A stretch of DNA of 60,119 bases from Nemertoderma westbladi (GCA_032718475.1 JAUCBJ010007483.1:1-60119); one strand, 5' to 3'. Positions 22,249 to 34,090 are shown, counted from the stretch's first letter. Numbers and translations are program-made. Notes: generated by a model not told the origin, from the letters alone.

Positions 22249-23531
22249 TGTACGCGCTTTTGAAGACCTTTAGCAGTTTAACCTGCCAAAATTTATATGT
22301 CTTTTGGTTTATAAATATACTTTAGAAGATGACAAATATTTAATACCAATAAACACAACATTAGCAGAAGCCAGCCTAGTGCGCGTCTATTCACCCGCTG
22401 GATATTCCCGGGAGACTGGATTCTGAGGGCTTAGATTATTATTGCAGTGTAAGCTTACTGTACTGTATTATTCGATTGATCGTTAATAATTAATTTCTGA
22501 CTAATATTATTCACTTTCGGGAAATATTAACAGTTCCTTTAGGACGTGGCGCTCTATCTAAGTAAACAGAGATATGACTTATACTAATCACAACGGTAAG
22601 TCGGTAAGGCTTAAGATTCACGTATGAGGCGCATTCTTTAGGAAATGCTTAGTTATCAGTCACAATCAGGCACTCTACCGGTAACATACAATACTGCTCA
22701 CTAATTTGCCGACCGTCAATGATTTTTATCATATATAAAGAGAACAGCAACGGACCAATGTAGTGCTTATCAAATAGCATTAAATTCACTACAATACACA
22801 ATAATGTAAGTCGCAATCGCTATATATAACCCGTCTCTCTAACCTGTAGTGTATCAAGAAAATTGGGAAATTTGGGTTCTTTATATATGTTCTCCAAATA
22901 ATGTTCAACCAAACACAATAGTAAACAGCAGTATAATAATGTATATTGAACCGATAATATAAAAATAGAAACCAGTTGTTATGAATTGATATATGATGTG
23001 GACTGTTATGAACTGATAACAGTTATACGCTCTATAATTTAAGCCTACTAATGTTTCTTCTAAAGTATGAAACGAATTGATTCTAGAGCCGTTGTTCCTG
23101 GCCTAGATAGCAAAAACACAAAGTATCAAGAAAAAACAGTAAGACTGAACAGTGAACACTCTCCTTATGATCGGCCGAAAAGCTACACGTCGACAGGAAA
23201 AATCGCTCTGATTGGCTCAAGCCAAACAAAGAACCATGCGTCCAATGGCTGTTTCCATGTCAGCAACCAGCTGTTAGATGTCGTAATATGAATCATCACG
23301 GCTAAGCTGTGAAAGGTATTTGGTGCATTGCAGGTTTTTTGCCTTACCATGTCCGCTAAAACACGTATATAGCAGAATGACTTTTATGTCCGTTAAAACA
23401 CCTGTAACGGTACCTTGCGGGCGAGGGGAATATATATACAGTTAGAGAACCTTTTTAGAGTATTCCAGCGCCTGGGGGGAAACTGGATTGCGAAGCAAAA
23501 GGGCCAGTTATATCCCACAGAAGCTTTTACA
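22249..23531 (-). repeat. 5' LTR of element 1
   Basis: 1283 bp, TG...CA, nearly identical to 9304-10579, with one extra 7-bp duplication (about 23145-23160). The right end on the + strand is the 5' end of the element. The minus strand holds an agccaatcag CCAAT-type motif (about 23209-23218) in the presumed U3. Confidence 0.9.
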
Positions 23532-23536
23532 CAGTC
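23532..23536. repeat. Target-site duplication of element 1, right copy
   Basis: cagtc, identical to 9299-9303. Confidence 0.9.
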
Positions 23537-23933
23537 AGTTAATGACAAGTGTAAAATGAGTTGAATTGAATTGTTAATAGATTTACGCTCTTATAACCAA
23601 GGCCATCTGATGTTCCTAGGCCGAAGTCTGAAACTTCCGCACAGAAGCACAGAAAATTCTGAGTTGGTTCTGATGCTCAGAAAATAGTAAACAAAGACCG
23701 AAATGCATTGCGCGAGTTTCCATAGGTTTCTGTTAGAAATAAAGTGAAGATTGCTCTGATTGGCTGAGTAAGACAGAACAAAGAACTTCCACATCCACAA
23801 AGAATCAGCTGACAGATTTCGTCATCTTGGTTCTAATTCCTTCCCGTCGCGTAGTTGGATAAATTTAGGGCTATTTTAGAGTATTCTGTGCATTGCGTAA
23901 AAATGACTTGTTATGTCCGCAAAAGCTTTTACA
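23532..23933 (-). mobile_element. Remnant of the older related LTR, right part
   Basis: The sequence continues an LTR of the same family: ttacgctcttataacc, ctgattggctgag, gtccgcaaaagcttttaca, with the canonical LTR end at 23933. Together with 9150-9303 it forms one older LTR that element 1 entered. The divergence from the other LTRs is clearly larger. Confidence 0.65.
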
Positions 23934-24670
23934 GTCACCGTCCACGAAAACCTACATAGGGAATTATTTTAGACAGATAGTTTGCTTTTTATTGACGGAC
24001 AGACATACTGACGGACAAACCGACATTCAATCGGACAGACAGCCAAATCTCGAGAAGTAAGATAGATATTTCTAAACGGTTTTCAAATTTGGAATCTTCA
24101 TAAAAATCTGCTCTAAATGAAACAGATAAAAAAATTTGAAAAAAAAATGTGAATGCCTGTACTGATCCCCTGAAGTAATCAGAGTAAAAGATAGGGAAAC
24201 TATAACTATAAACTATATATATATAACTATTTAACTTTATATAACTTAACTATAATAATTTAACTATAATTATATAACTATAACTATAACTGAAACTATA
24301 AACCCCCCGAAAAACAGTGAAAAAATAATCAGCATTAAACTTTACCTATATGCTTCCGAAAAGTAAATTGAAAGGGTCTAATATACGCAGAAAGCATTGT
24401 CGCCAGGTTCTATCTTTTCTGGTTTTGATAAAAATAGAGTTATGAATATAGACTTGAATGATATAGACTTTAATAAACTCCAGTTACCATGGTAACTTGA
24501 TATTTCTGGAATGTTTTGAGTTTCACTAAAAGTTCCAACACATGCCCAGTTTTTAAAGGCTAGTTTTTCCTGGAATCAAAAAACCCCAAATCTGCTCCAT
24601 ACAAGTAAAATAGCCCACTATGAATACACCATCTCAGCTAAGGAAAAACTTTCTTAGCGAAAGTAGTTGA
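23934..24670. other. Non-coding DNA, old repeat fragments
   Basis: There is no gene. Contents: a short gacagac/gacggac repeat at 23992-24045, an aactata-type AT repeat at 24195-24300, and a copy of the ccatggtaactngatatttctggaatg repeat (about 24430-24560) also found near 8600 and 27650. The phrase tgcctgtactgatcccc at about 24153 is an inverted match to 3719-3737. Confidence 0.5.
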
Positions 24671-24786
24671 TTTTCCTTAACTTCGTGGACTTTGTTAGGG
24701 GAGTTAGCTGAGAAAATCATGGCGTTAGTAATAATATACTAGAAAGGCATTTCCTAAAGGAAATGCAACCACGAAGCTAAGGAAAA
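24671..24786. mobile_element. Foldback element carrying one monomer of the 55-bp satellite
   Basis: The arms ttttccttaacttcgtgg (24671-24688) and ccacgaagctaaggaaaa (24769-24786) are inverted repeats. The left part of the loop (about 24689-24735) reads actttgttaggggagttagc, tgagaaaatcatggcgttag and taataatata. This is one copy of the unit that is tandemly repeated about 97 times at 27990-33757. Confidence 0.7.
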
Positions 24787-24919
24787 TTAAACACACTTTG
24801 ACTCATCAGTTTAATTTAATCGGTGGGTAAATATTATAAAAGTAATACTTTCAGTGTTCATAAATCACAATAAAATGTATATTAAATATATATAGTCCAG
24901 GTGCCGGAAGAGGTGCTAT

Positions 24920-25711
24920 CTAGCTGCCTAGGATATCGAATAGGCCCTCTGACGGAGATTCAACTGTACCGAGGACAGCGGCCGAGTTCCCAACAAGTAT
25001 TGCGACCGCGATGCGCTGAAGCAGGAAACGATGGGAGCGAGGATCCTGTGTCGATAAATGTATCCTCCTACTGACCTCCTTCAGGAAAACTTCCGTTGCC
25101 GGACCGGGGCGACCAAACGTTTCAAAGGCGACTGGCGTGAACAGGAAACGCTGGTCAATATTTTCCTGACATTTCCTGATCTTGAGGGTTTCCTGGTTTT
25201 CAGCAGCACGTCCGCCGGTATGTATGCTTGTTGCCAGGTGGCTTTGGGCGAGTGGGTGTACAACCGTGGCGTCCCATGTCAACGTTTTGCACCTGGACCA
25301 GGGGACTAGGGACATCCCGTCTACTCGTTTGCCATCCCCTCGGCATAGACTCGGTGGTTCTAGGATGGATGGCACATGTGGATGTGCCCGCTTTACGATC
25401 TCATTGATCATTGTGTGGCGAGACAACCGGCCAGCGCTTCGTTGGCACGAGAGTCCGTGTAGGCCATCAGCTTCAACAGCAGTGCCACACCTGGTACACT
25501 CATGGGGATCGGTAACCCAGCATCCGAGGCGGGTCGCAATGGAGATCCTGAACTGAGCATCCGTTAACTTGAGACCCAAAGCAGAACTTGGAATAGCATC
25601 GAGCCAACAACCTGCGGTTGGGTCTTCCACCGAGTTGAGCCAGGCAATATCGTGGGGTAAGGCGGAGGTGTGAAGCGAAGCAAGGTTGACTTTGTGGATT
25701 GGTGTTGTCAA
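24920..25711 (-). pseudogene. C-terminal fragment of a non-LTR retrotransposon polyprotein (R2/NeSL-like C-terminus)
   Basis: A 263-aa frame with the order typical of the region after reverse transcriptase in LINEs with a restriction-like endonuclease. A WLDAIPSSALGLKL segment is followed by a zinc-finger-like CTRCG...GLHGLSC...RLSRH cluster, then a KRVDG...TLTWDATVV segment resembling the (P)D...D endonuclease motif, then a tail with LLQRIAVAILVGN. The expected Pro before Asp is Val here. No RT is attached upstream, so only the C-terminal part survives. The frame is open over its whole length, which suggests it is not very old. The clade assignment is inferred from motif order and would need an RT to be firm. 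Confidence 0.55.
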
Positions 25712-25868
25712 GATTTCTGGTTGGTGTTAGTTGGTGGCACTGATTCCGGTGTGACTGAGGATTTCCATAGATCCATTTCGATTTCCAATGTTTGGTCTGG
25801 GCTGCGCTGAGAAGCGGTGAAGAGTCTCATCAGTTCATTAGTTTACCTGTTAAAAGTCATATGTCTTA

Positions 25869-27380
25869 AACCTATTAAACCCGGGGGGGGGGGTCAATTT
25901 GACTCCCTCCGTGGTTTTTTTGTTATAATTCTGAAACAAACGCAGTTGGGTGTCTGGAAATTTGTGACTTTTCATAAAATTCTATTGTCTTCCTAGTTGT
26001 GAAAACCGTTTTCAAAAATATTGGGTAGTTTTCGAGTTATAGCACCATTTTTTAACCCTACTTTTTTGGTGTTAGCAATTGGATGGAATTCATATAAATT
26101 GATTTAGAAATTTCAAACTTGTTTTTTTCGGCGGGTGCAAAATTTTGGTGCCAGCACCAAATTTTGAAATTTGTAATTTTTGTAAATTGATTGATTGAAA
26201 CTTGTTTTTTACGCAATTGGGCTTTTTCGGGGTTATGGTTTCGATGGAATATATAAGTGTTGCACCAGGCGTATCAAAGCCATCGCGCATCCACCAAGGC
26301 GCATCAAACCAAGGCGCATCAGGCGTTTTCGGAGCTGTGTGCAAATTTTGGTGCTAGCACTAAATTTTGAAAATCCATTCAATAGATCAAATTGCTTGTG
26401 ACGATTTATTTCTTGCGTTTTAGAGGTTTATGGCTGTTCTGAATTCAATGGAATATATAATTATCGAACTAGACATCTCAAACTTGTATTTTTCGGAAGT
26501 GGGTGTAAAATATGGTGCATGCTATAGCACCAAATTTTGAAAACCATCAAATATATCAATTGATTCTGTCACCTTTTTTCTTGCGTTATACGGGTTTGTG
26601 AGGGTTCTGAATTCAGTGGAATCAGTAAAAATTTCATAAGAGTTTTCGAACTTGAATTTTTCGGAGGTGGGTGAAAATTGTTGTGCCAGCACCAAATTTT
26701 TGAAAATAATATTGATCAGTAGATAGTATCATATTCTTTCTTGCGTTATACGGGTTAATGAGGGTCCTGAATCCGATGGAATCAATAAAAACAGCACTGG
26801 ACATCGCAAACTTGTACTTTTTGGTGATGGGTACGAAATTTGGTGCTAGCACCAAAATTTGCCAAATTACGCCGAAAAATACAAGCAGCAATGATCTGGC
26901 ATATTTGAAATGTATTCCATTAGAATCAGCGCCCGAGAAAACCTGAAAATGTGAATTTATAGCATCGTATAAGTGAATTAAAAATTTTGTGTTCTAACTG
27001 AAATGTGCTGGCTACTTGTTTTTTTCATTTTTTTCCTAGGCAGGAGAGGACTAAACAGCCATTTATAGTAATCATATCATTTTTAAATATTTTCCAATGT
27101 ATTTTGCGCCCCCGAATACCTGTATTGAAAAACAATTAGCCGAAAAATGTAACTTTCAAATTTTGTGAAAATTATGCACTACTTGTAATTATTGGTGCTC
27201 CAATATAACCATCCCAGTACATTTTTTCAAAAATGTTATTTTTCGGTCGGATCCAGACTAGTGATACCTACGTACAAACAAAAAATCAGACGTTTTCGTA
27301 AATATTTGTAGATTTTAGAGGGGAGGGGGGGGGGAATATGACTCCCCCCCCCCCCCCCGGTATTTGTACTAATAGGGTTA
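25869..27380 (+). mobile_element. 1.5-kb TIR repeat element, copy A
   Basis: The element begins cctattaaacccgggg...tcaatttgac and ends with a C run, ggtatttgtactaatagggttaa, so the termini are inverted (AACCCTATTA plus G/C-run hairpins). The interior holds degenerate tandem units of about 165-200 bp built on acttgtttttcgg, ggtgctagcaccaaa and ggttctgaattcaatggaat. A full inverted copy lies at 38326-39896. No transposase or other long ORF is seen, so it is non-autonomous. Confidence 0.65.
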
Positions 27381-27989
27381 ATTAAACTCTCATTACCATA
27401 GCAACTGGAGTTTTCTAGAACTGCTCGGTTTTACATCAAGATCCGGTTTATGATTCCAGGTGACATATATCGACTTCAATTCAGTTTTATTGAGTAGTTT
27501 ATGTCCAAAATTAATTATTGATTTGTTAAAACGTCTGTTTGGAGTGGTTGTCATGGAAACTGGGAAATAGAGGTGATTGTGTTTTTCTAACTATTATGGT
27601 TTTGCTACAAATAGAGATTTGAGTATTGACTTGAATGATATAGAATTAAATATACTCCCAGTTACCATGGTAACTAGATATTTCTGGAAATGTTTTGAGT
27701 TTCACTAAAAGTTCCAACTAGTGGTCCAGATAACACATGCCCAGTTTCGTAAAAATTTATCGCGAAGTCTATGTCCAAATGAGTTATTTTTGTGTCAAAA
27801 CATCTGTTTTCAGCGGTAGTCATGATAACTGCAAAATTGAACAATGAAATTTGAATGCAGAATAAGTCATATAGTGGGTGTAGGGCTTGGTCCCAAGTCA
27901 CAATACTATTAAGTTGTGCTTCAAATTATCATTTTATAAATTTTAACTTCTTTTTAGTCTGGTTGCTATGGTAACTGGATTTTCTAATT
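27381..27989 (+). repeat. Interspersed repeat, direct copy of 8325-8760
   Basis: The sequence from ttaattaaactctcattacc through ggtaactagatatttctgga to gcccagtttcgtaaaaattt matches the left-flank repeat in the same order and orientation. It leads into the satellite. No gene. Confidence 0.65.
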
Positions 27990-30900
27990 ATAATAATATA
28001 ACAATAATTTGTTAGGGAGTTAGCTGAGAAAATCTTGGCGTTAGTAAATAATATAACAATACTTTGTTAGGGAAGTTAGCTGAGAAAATCTTGGAGTTGT
28101 TAGTAAAAATATAACAATTCTTTGTTAGGGGAGTTAGCTGAGAAAATCTTGGCATTAGTAAATAATATAGCAATACTTTGTTAGGGAGTTAGGTGAGAAA
28201 ATCTTGGAGTTGTTAGTAAAAATATAACAATACTTTGTTAGGGGAGTTAGCTGAGAAAATCTTGGCGTTAGTACTACTACTACAGTACTAGGATCGGCAT
28301 GCTGCATTGCAGCTGCATTTTTAAGAATGCTGTGCCGGCTTGTCAACAAAATTGCACCGCCACAACTCCCTATCACCCATGACATTTGCTAGATCATCCG
28401 CATCTTTAAGGCCAGTGTCCTTTAAGATGCGTCTCAAGAAAGTCATGGGCTGTCCACCATGCTTATTCACTCCATGAGGCTGCCAAAGTACAAGATTATG
28501 CACTAGCTGGTCCTCACGGCGAAAGCAATGTCCTGCAAAGCGGAGGCGATTTTGTTCTAGTGTCAAGCTTGGGGGAACCAATGAGACACCTCCAATGTTA
28601 TATAGTGTCTGGTTGGAGATGTGTGCATTGTACATGACTTGTATTGTATTGGACTTGTCTTGGCGTTAGTAAATAATATAACAATACTTTGTTAGGGGAG
28701 TTAGCTGAGAAAATCTTGGAGTTGTTAGTAAAAATATAACAATACTTTGTTAGGGGAGTTAGCTAAGAAAATATTGGCGTTAGTAAATAATATAACAATA
28801 CTTTGTTAGGGGGGTTAGCTGAGAAAATATTGGCGTTAGATAAAATGTAACAATACTTTGTTAGGGGAGTTAGCTGAGAAAATCTTGGCGTTAGTAAAAA
28901 TATAACAATAATTTGTTAGAGGAGTTTGCTGAGAAAATCTTGGCGTTAGTAAATAATATAACAATACTTTGTTAGGGGAGTTAGCTGAGAATGTCATGGC
29001 ATTAGTAAATAATATAACAATACTTTGTAAGGGGAGTTAGCTGAGAAAATCTTGGCGTTAGTAAAAATATAACAATAATTTGTTAAAGGAGTTTGCTGAG
29101 AAAATCTTGGCGTTAGTAAATAATATAACAATACTTTGTTAGGGGAGTTAGGTGATAAAATCTTGGCGTTAGTAAATACTGTAATATAAAAATACTTTGT
29201 TAGGGGAGCTAGGTGAGAAAATCTTGGCGTTAGTAAATAATATAACAATACTTTGTAAGGGGAGTTAGCTGAGAAAATCTTGGCGTTAGTAAAAATATAA
29301 CAATAATTTGTTAGGGGAGTTAGTTGAGAAAATCTTGGCGTTAGTAAAAATGTAACAATACTTTGTTAGGGGAGTTAGCGGAGAAAATCTTGGCGTTAGT
29401 AAAAATATAACAATAATTTGTTAGGGGAGTTAGATAAGAAAATCTTGGCGTTAGTAAAAATGTAACAATACTTTGTTAGGGGAGTTAGCGGAGAAAATCT
29501 TGGCGTTAGTAAAAATATAACAATAATTTGGTAGGGGAGTTGGCTGAGAAAATCTTGGCGTTAGTAAAAATATAACAATAATTTGGTAGGGGAGTTGGCT
29601 GAGAAAATCTTGGCGTTAGTAAAAATATAACAATACTTTGTTAGGGGAGTTAGCTAAGAAAATCTTGGCGTTAGTAAAAATATAACAATACTTTGTTAGG
29701 GGAGTTAGCTAAGAAAATCTTGGCGTTAGTAAAAATGTAACAATACTTTGTTAGGGGAGTTAGCTGAGAAAATCTTGGCGTTAGTAAAAATATAACAATA
29801 CTTTGTTAGGGGAGTTAGCTAAGAAAATCTTGGCGTTAGTAAAAATATAAATATACTTTGTAAGGGGAGTTAGCTGAGAAAATCTTGGCGTTAGTAAAAA
29901 CATAACAATAATTTGTTAGGGGAGTTAGTTGATAAAATCTTGGCGTTAGTAAAAATGTAACAATACTTTGTTAGGGGAGTTAGCGGAGAAAATCTTGGCG
30001 TTAGTAAAAATATAACAATAATTTGTTAGGGGAGTTAGATAAGAAAATCTTGGCGTTAGTAAAAATGTAACAATACTTTGTTAGGGGAGTTAGCGGAGAA
30101 AATCTTGGCGTTAGTAAAAATATAACAATAATTTGTTAGGGGAGTTAGATAAGAAAATCTTGGCGTTAGTAAAAATGTAACAATACTTTGTTAGGGGAGT
30201 TAGCGGAGAAAATCTTGGCGTTAGTAAAAATATAACAATAATTTGGTAGGGGAGTTGGCTGAGAAAATCTTGGCGTTAGTAAAAATATAACAATACTTTG
30301 TTAGGGGAGTTAGCTAAGAAAATCTTGGCGTTAGTAAAAATGTAACAATACTTTGTTAGGGGAGTTAGCGGAGAAAATCTTGGCGTTAGTAAAAATATAA
30401 CAATAATTTGGTAGGGGAGTTGGCTGAGAAAATCTTGGCGTTAGTAAAAATATAACAATAATTTGTTAGGGGAGTTAGTTGAGAAAATCTTGGCGTTAGT
30501 AAAAATGTAACAATACTTTGTTAGGGGAGTTAGCGGAGAAAATCTTGGCGTTAGTAAAAATATAACAATAATTTGGTAGGGGAGTTGGCTGAGAAAATCT
30601 TGGCGTTAGTAAAAATATAACAATAATTTGTTAGGGGAGTTAGTTGAGAAAATCTTGGCGTTAGTAAATAATATAACAATACTTTGTAAGGGGAGTTAGC
30701 TGAGAAAATCTTGGCGTTAGTAAAAATATAACAATAATTTGTTAGGGGAGTTAGTTGAGAAAATCTTGGCGTTAGTAAAAATGTAACAATACTTTGTTAG
30801 GGGAGTTAGTTGAGAAAATCTTGGCGTTAGTAAAAATGTAACAATACTTTGTAAGGGGAGTTAGCTAAGAAAATCTTGGCGTTAGTAAAAATATAAAAAT

Positions 30901-33757
30901 ACTTTGTAAGGGGAGTTAGCTGAGAAAATCTTGGCGTTAGTAAAAACATAACAATAATTTGTTAGGGGAGTTAGTTGAGAAAATCTTGGCGTTAGTAAAA
31001 ATGTAACAATACTTTGTTAGGGGAGTTAGCGGAGAAAATCTTGGCGTTAGTAAAAATATAACAATAATTTGTTAGGGGAGTTAGATAAGAAAATCTTGGC
31101 GTTAGTAAAAATGTAACAATACTTTGTTAGGGGAGTTAGCGGAGAAAATCTTGGCGTTAGTAAAAATATAACAATAATTTGTTAGGGGAGTTAGATAAGA
31201 AAATCTTGGCGTTAGTAAAAATATAACAATAATTTGTTAGGGGAGTTAGTTGAGAAAATCTTGGCGTTAGTAAAAATGTAACAATACTTTGTTAGGGGAG
31301 TTAGTTGAGAAAATCTTGGCGTTAGTAAAAATGTAACAATACTTTGTAAGGGGAGTTAGCTAAGAAAATCTTGGCGTTAGTAAAAATATAACAATACTTT
31401 GTTAAGGGAGTTAGCTAAGAAAATCTTGGCGTTAGTAAAAATATAACAATACTTTGTTAGGGGAGTTAGCTAAGAAAATCTTGGCGTTAGTAAAAATGTA
31501 ACAATACTTTGTTAGGGGAGTTAGCTGAGAAAATCTTGGCGTTAGTAAAAATATAACAATACTTTGTTAGGGGAGTTAGCTAAGAAAATCTTGGCGTTAG
31601 TAAAAATGTAACAATACTTTGTTAGGGGAGTTAGCTAAGAAAATCTTGGCGTTAGTAAAAATATAACAATAATTTGTTAGGGGAGTTAGATAAGAAAATC
31701 TTGGCGTTAGTAAAAATGTAACAATACTTTGTTAGGGGAGTTAGCGGAGAAAATCTTGGCGTTAGTAAAAATATAACAATAATTTGGTAGGGGAGTTGGC
31801 TGAGAAAATCTTGGCGTTAGTAAAAATATAACAATAATTTGGTAGGGGAGTTGGCTGAGAAAATCTTGGCGTTAGTAAAAATATAACAATACTTTGTTAG
31901 GGGAGTTAGCTAAGAAAATCTTGGCGTTAGTAAAAATATAACAATACTTTGTTAGGGGAGTTAGCTAAGAAAATCTTGGCGTTAGTAAAAATGTAACAAT
32001 ACTTTGTTAGGGGAGTTAGCTGAGAAAATCTTGGCGTTAGTAAAAATATAACAATACTTTGTTAGGGGAGTTAGCTAAGAAAATCTTGGCGTTAGTAAAA
32101 ATATAAATATACTTTGTAAGGGGAGTTAGCTGAGAAAATCTTGGCGTTAGTAAAAACATAACAATAATTTGTTAGGGGAGTTAGTTGATAAAATCTTGGC
32201 GTTAGTAAAAATGTAACAATACTTTGTTAGGGGAGTTAGCGGAGAAAATCTTGGCGTTAGTAAAAATATAACAATAATTTGTTAGGGGAGTTAGATAAGA
32301 AAATCTTGGCGTTAGTAAAAATGTAACAATACTTTGTTAGGGGAGTTAGCGGAGAAAATCTTGGCGTTAGTAAAAATATAACAATAATTTGTTAGGGGAG
32401 TTAGATAAGAAAATCTTGGCGTTAGTAAAAATGTAACAATACTTTGTTAGGGGAGTTAGCGGAGAAAATCTTGGCGTTAGTAAAAATATAACAATAATTT
32501 GGTAGGGGAGTTGGCTGAGAAAATCTTGGCGTTAGTAAAAATATAACAATACTTTGTTAGGGGAGTTAGCTAAGAAAATCTTGGCGTTAGTAAAAATGTA
32601 ACAATACTTTGTTAGGGGAGTTAGCGGAGAAAATCTTGGCGTTAGTAAAAATATAACAATAATTTGGTAGGGGAGTTGGCTGAGAAAATCTTGGCGTTAG
32701 TAAAAATATAAAAATACTTTGTAAGGGGAGTTAGCTGAGAAAATCTTGGCGTTAGTAAAAACATAACAATAATTTGTTAGGGGAGTTAGTTGAGAAAATC
32801 TTGGCGTTAGTAAAAATGTAACAATACTTTGTTAGGGGAGTTAGCGGAGAAAATCTTGGCGTTAGTAAAAATATAACAATAATTTGTTAGGGGAGTTAGA
32901 TAAGAAAATCTTGGCGTTAGTAAAAATGTAACAATACTTTGTTAGGGGAGTTAGCGGAGAAAATCTTGGCGTTAGTAAAAATATAACAATAATTTGTTAG
33001 GGGAGTTAGATAAGAAAATCTTGGCGTTAGTAAAAATGTAACAATACTTTGTTAGGGGAGTTAGCGGAGAAAATCTTGGCGTTAGTAAAAATATAACAAT
33101 AATTTGGTAGGGGAGTTGGCTGAGAAAATCTTGGCGTTAGTAAAAATATATAATAATTTGGTAGGGGAGTTGGCTGAGAAAATCTTGGCGTTAGTAAAAA
33201 TATAACAATACTTTGTTAAGGGAGTTAGCTAAGAAAATCTTGGCGTTAGTAAAAATATAACAATACTTTGTTAGGGGAGTTAGCTAAGAAAATCTTGGCG
33301 TTAGTAAAAATGTAACAATACTTTGTTAGGGGAGTTAGCTGAGAAAATCTTGGCGTTAGTAAAAATATAACAATACTTTGTTAGGGGAGTTAGCTAAGAA
33401 AATCTTGGCGTTAGTAAAAATATAACAATACTTTGTTAGGGGAGTTAGCTAAGAAAATATTGGCGTTAGTAAAAATGTAACAATAATTTGTTAGGGGAGT
33501 TAGCTAAGAAAATCTTGGCGTTAGTAAAAATGTAACAATACTTTGTTAGGGGAGTTAGCTGAGAAAATCTTGGCGTTAGTAAAAATATAACAATAATTTG
33601 GTAGGGGAGTTGGCTGAGAAAATCTTGGCGTTAGTAAAAATATAACAATAATTTGTTAGGGGAGTTAGCTAAGAAAATATTGGCGTTAGTAAAAATATAA
33701 CAATACTTTGTTAGGGGAGTTAGCTTAGAAAATCTTGGGATTAGTAAAAATATAACA
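27990..33757 (+). repeat. 55-bp satellite array, about 97 copies
   Basis: Unit of 55 bp: ttaggggagttagctgagaa, aatcttggcgttagtaaaaa, tataacaatactttg. Sub-variants differ at tagctgag/tagctaag/tagcggag/tagataag/tggctgag, actttg/atttgg and ataaca/gtaaca. Units of 56 bp (taaataatataac) are common in the first 1.7 kb, which is also the most diverged part. The centre shows a higher-order copy: the rare ataaatatactttgtaagg unit recurs 2256 bp apart (29855, 32111) with the same neighbours. 55 is not a multiple of 3 and every frame meets stops, so it does not encode a protein. Confidence 0.9.
28272..28658 (-). mobile_element. 5'-truncated APE-type LINE inserted in the satellite
   Basis: A roughly 386-bp insert interrupts the satellite and is flanked by a direct repeat tcttggcgttagta (28260-28273 and 28658-28671) taken from the array. 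It matches the 3' end of the LINE at 35937-36866, including the final frame (28321-28635) that ends DKPAQHS. The 3' end is the same gccgatcctagta with a TAG/TAC-type tail. It was truncated on insertion, which is standard for target-primed reverse transcription. Confidence 0.8.
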
Positions 33758-34090
33758 TATGTATTACAACATATGCATTAAGGTAAGGATTCAGTCGCCA
33801 GGCATTAACATCAATCTGTATGTCGTTGAAGTTCATAACATCATCATCGTGATTGTGAGTTACCATTTCGGAGATGTTTGAACCTCCAAATTCAGATGAT
33901 TTTTCAACTGTAGCAAATGCATTTGTCACATGGAAATTTTCCATTGTCCTGGTGGCTTTGGGTTCTATGGGAGGTCTATAAGCGAATCCTTTGAACCTAT
34001 CTCCCATTTTACACTTTAAAATTTGATCTGCAGCCTGTGGTCCATATAATGGACACTGGACAGGTTGCGATACTTGCTTCCTTGTCCAAA
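33741..34090 (-). pseudogene. Unrecognised ORF fragment with gene-like composition
   Basis: A minus-strand frame reads MGDRFKGFAYRPPIEPKATR and is open upstream beyond the Met (CPLYGPQAADQILKCK). It ends in the satellite edge at 33741. The composition looks like real protein, but I do not recognise a domain. It may come from the same class of old transposon protein as 40148-40612, or from a lost host exon. It lies between the satellite and the left arm of the 4.1-kb TIR block. Confidence 0.35.

Larger units (their letters stand above)
9304..23531 (-). mobile_element. Element 1: non-autonomous BEL/Pao-like LTR retrotransposon
   Basis: The 14,228-bp element has LTRs of 1276 and 1283 bp (TG...CA), differing by roughly a dozen substitutions by eye plus one 7-bp indel, and a perfect 5-bp target duplication. 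All ORFs read on the minus strand, so 22249-23531 is the 5' LTR and 9304-10579 the 3' LTR. Gag has a DUF1759-like core, Pao-type zinc knuckles and a DUF1758-like aspartic protease, which together place it in BEL/Pao. No reverse transcriptase, RNase H or integrase is present in any frame. Two accessory ORFs follow gag-protease. The gag frame is broken twice, so this copy is probably inactive for Gag, but its accessory region is more complete than that of element 2. Confidence 0.9.

Noticed and set aside
28994-29248. 84-aa frame with repeated TPRFS / KYCYI-like segments
   Set aside because: The frame passes only through satellite units. 55 is not divisible by 3, so any apparent protein repeat is a frame-cycling artefact.
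27990-33757. Possible CRISPR-like array
   Set aside because: The 55-bp units are contiguous with no unique spacers, the DNA is clearly animal, and no cas-like gene is present. It is a satellite.
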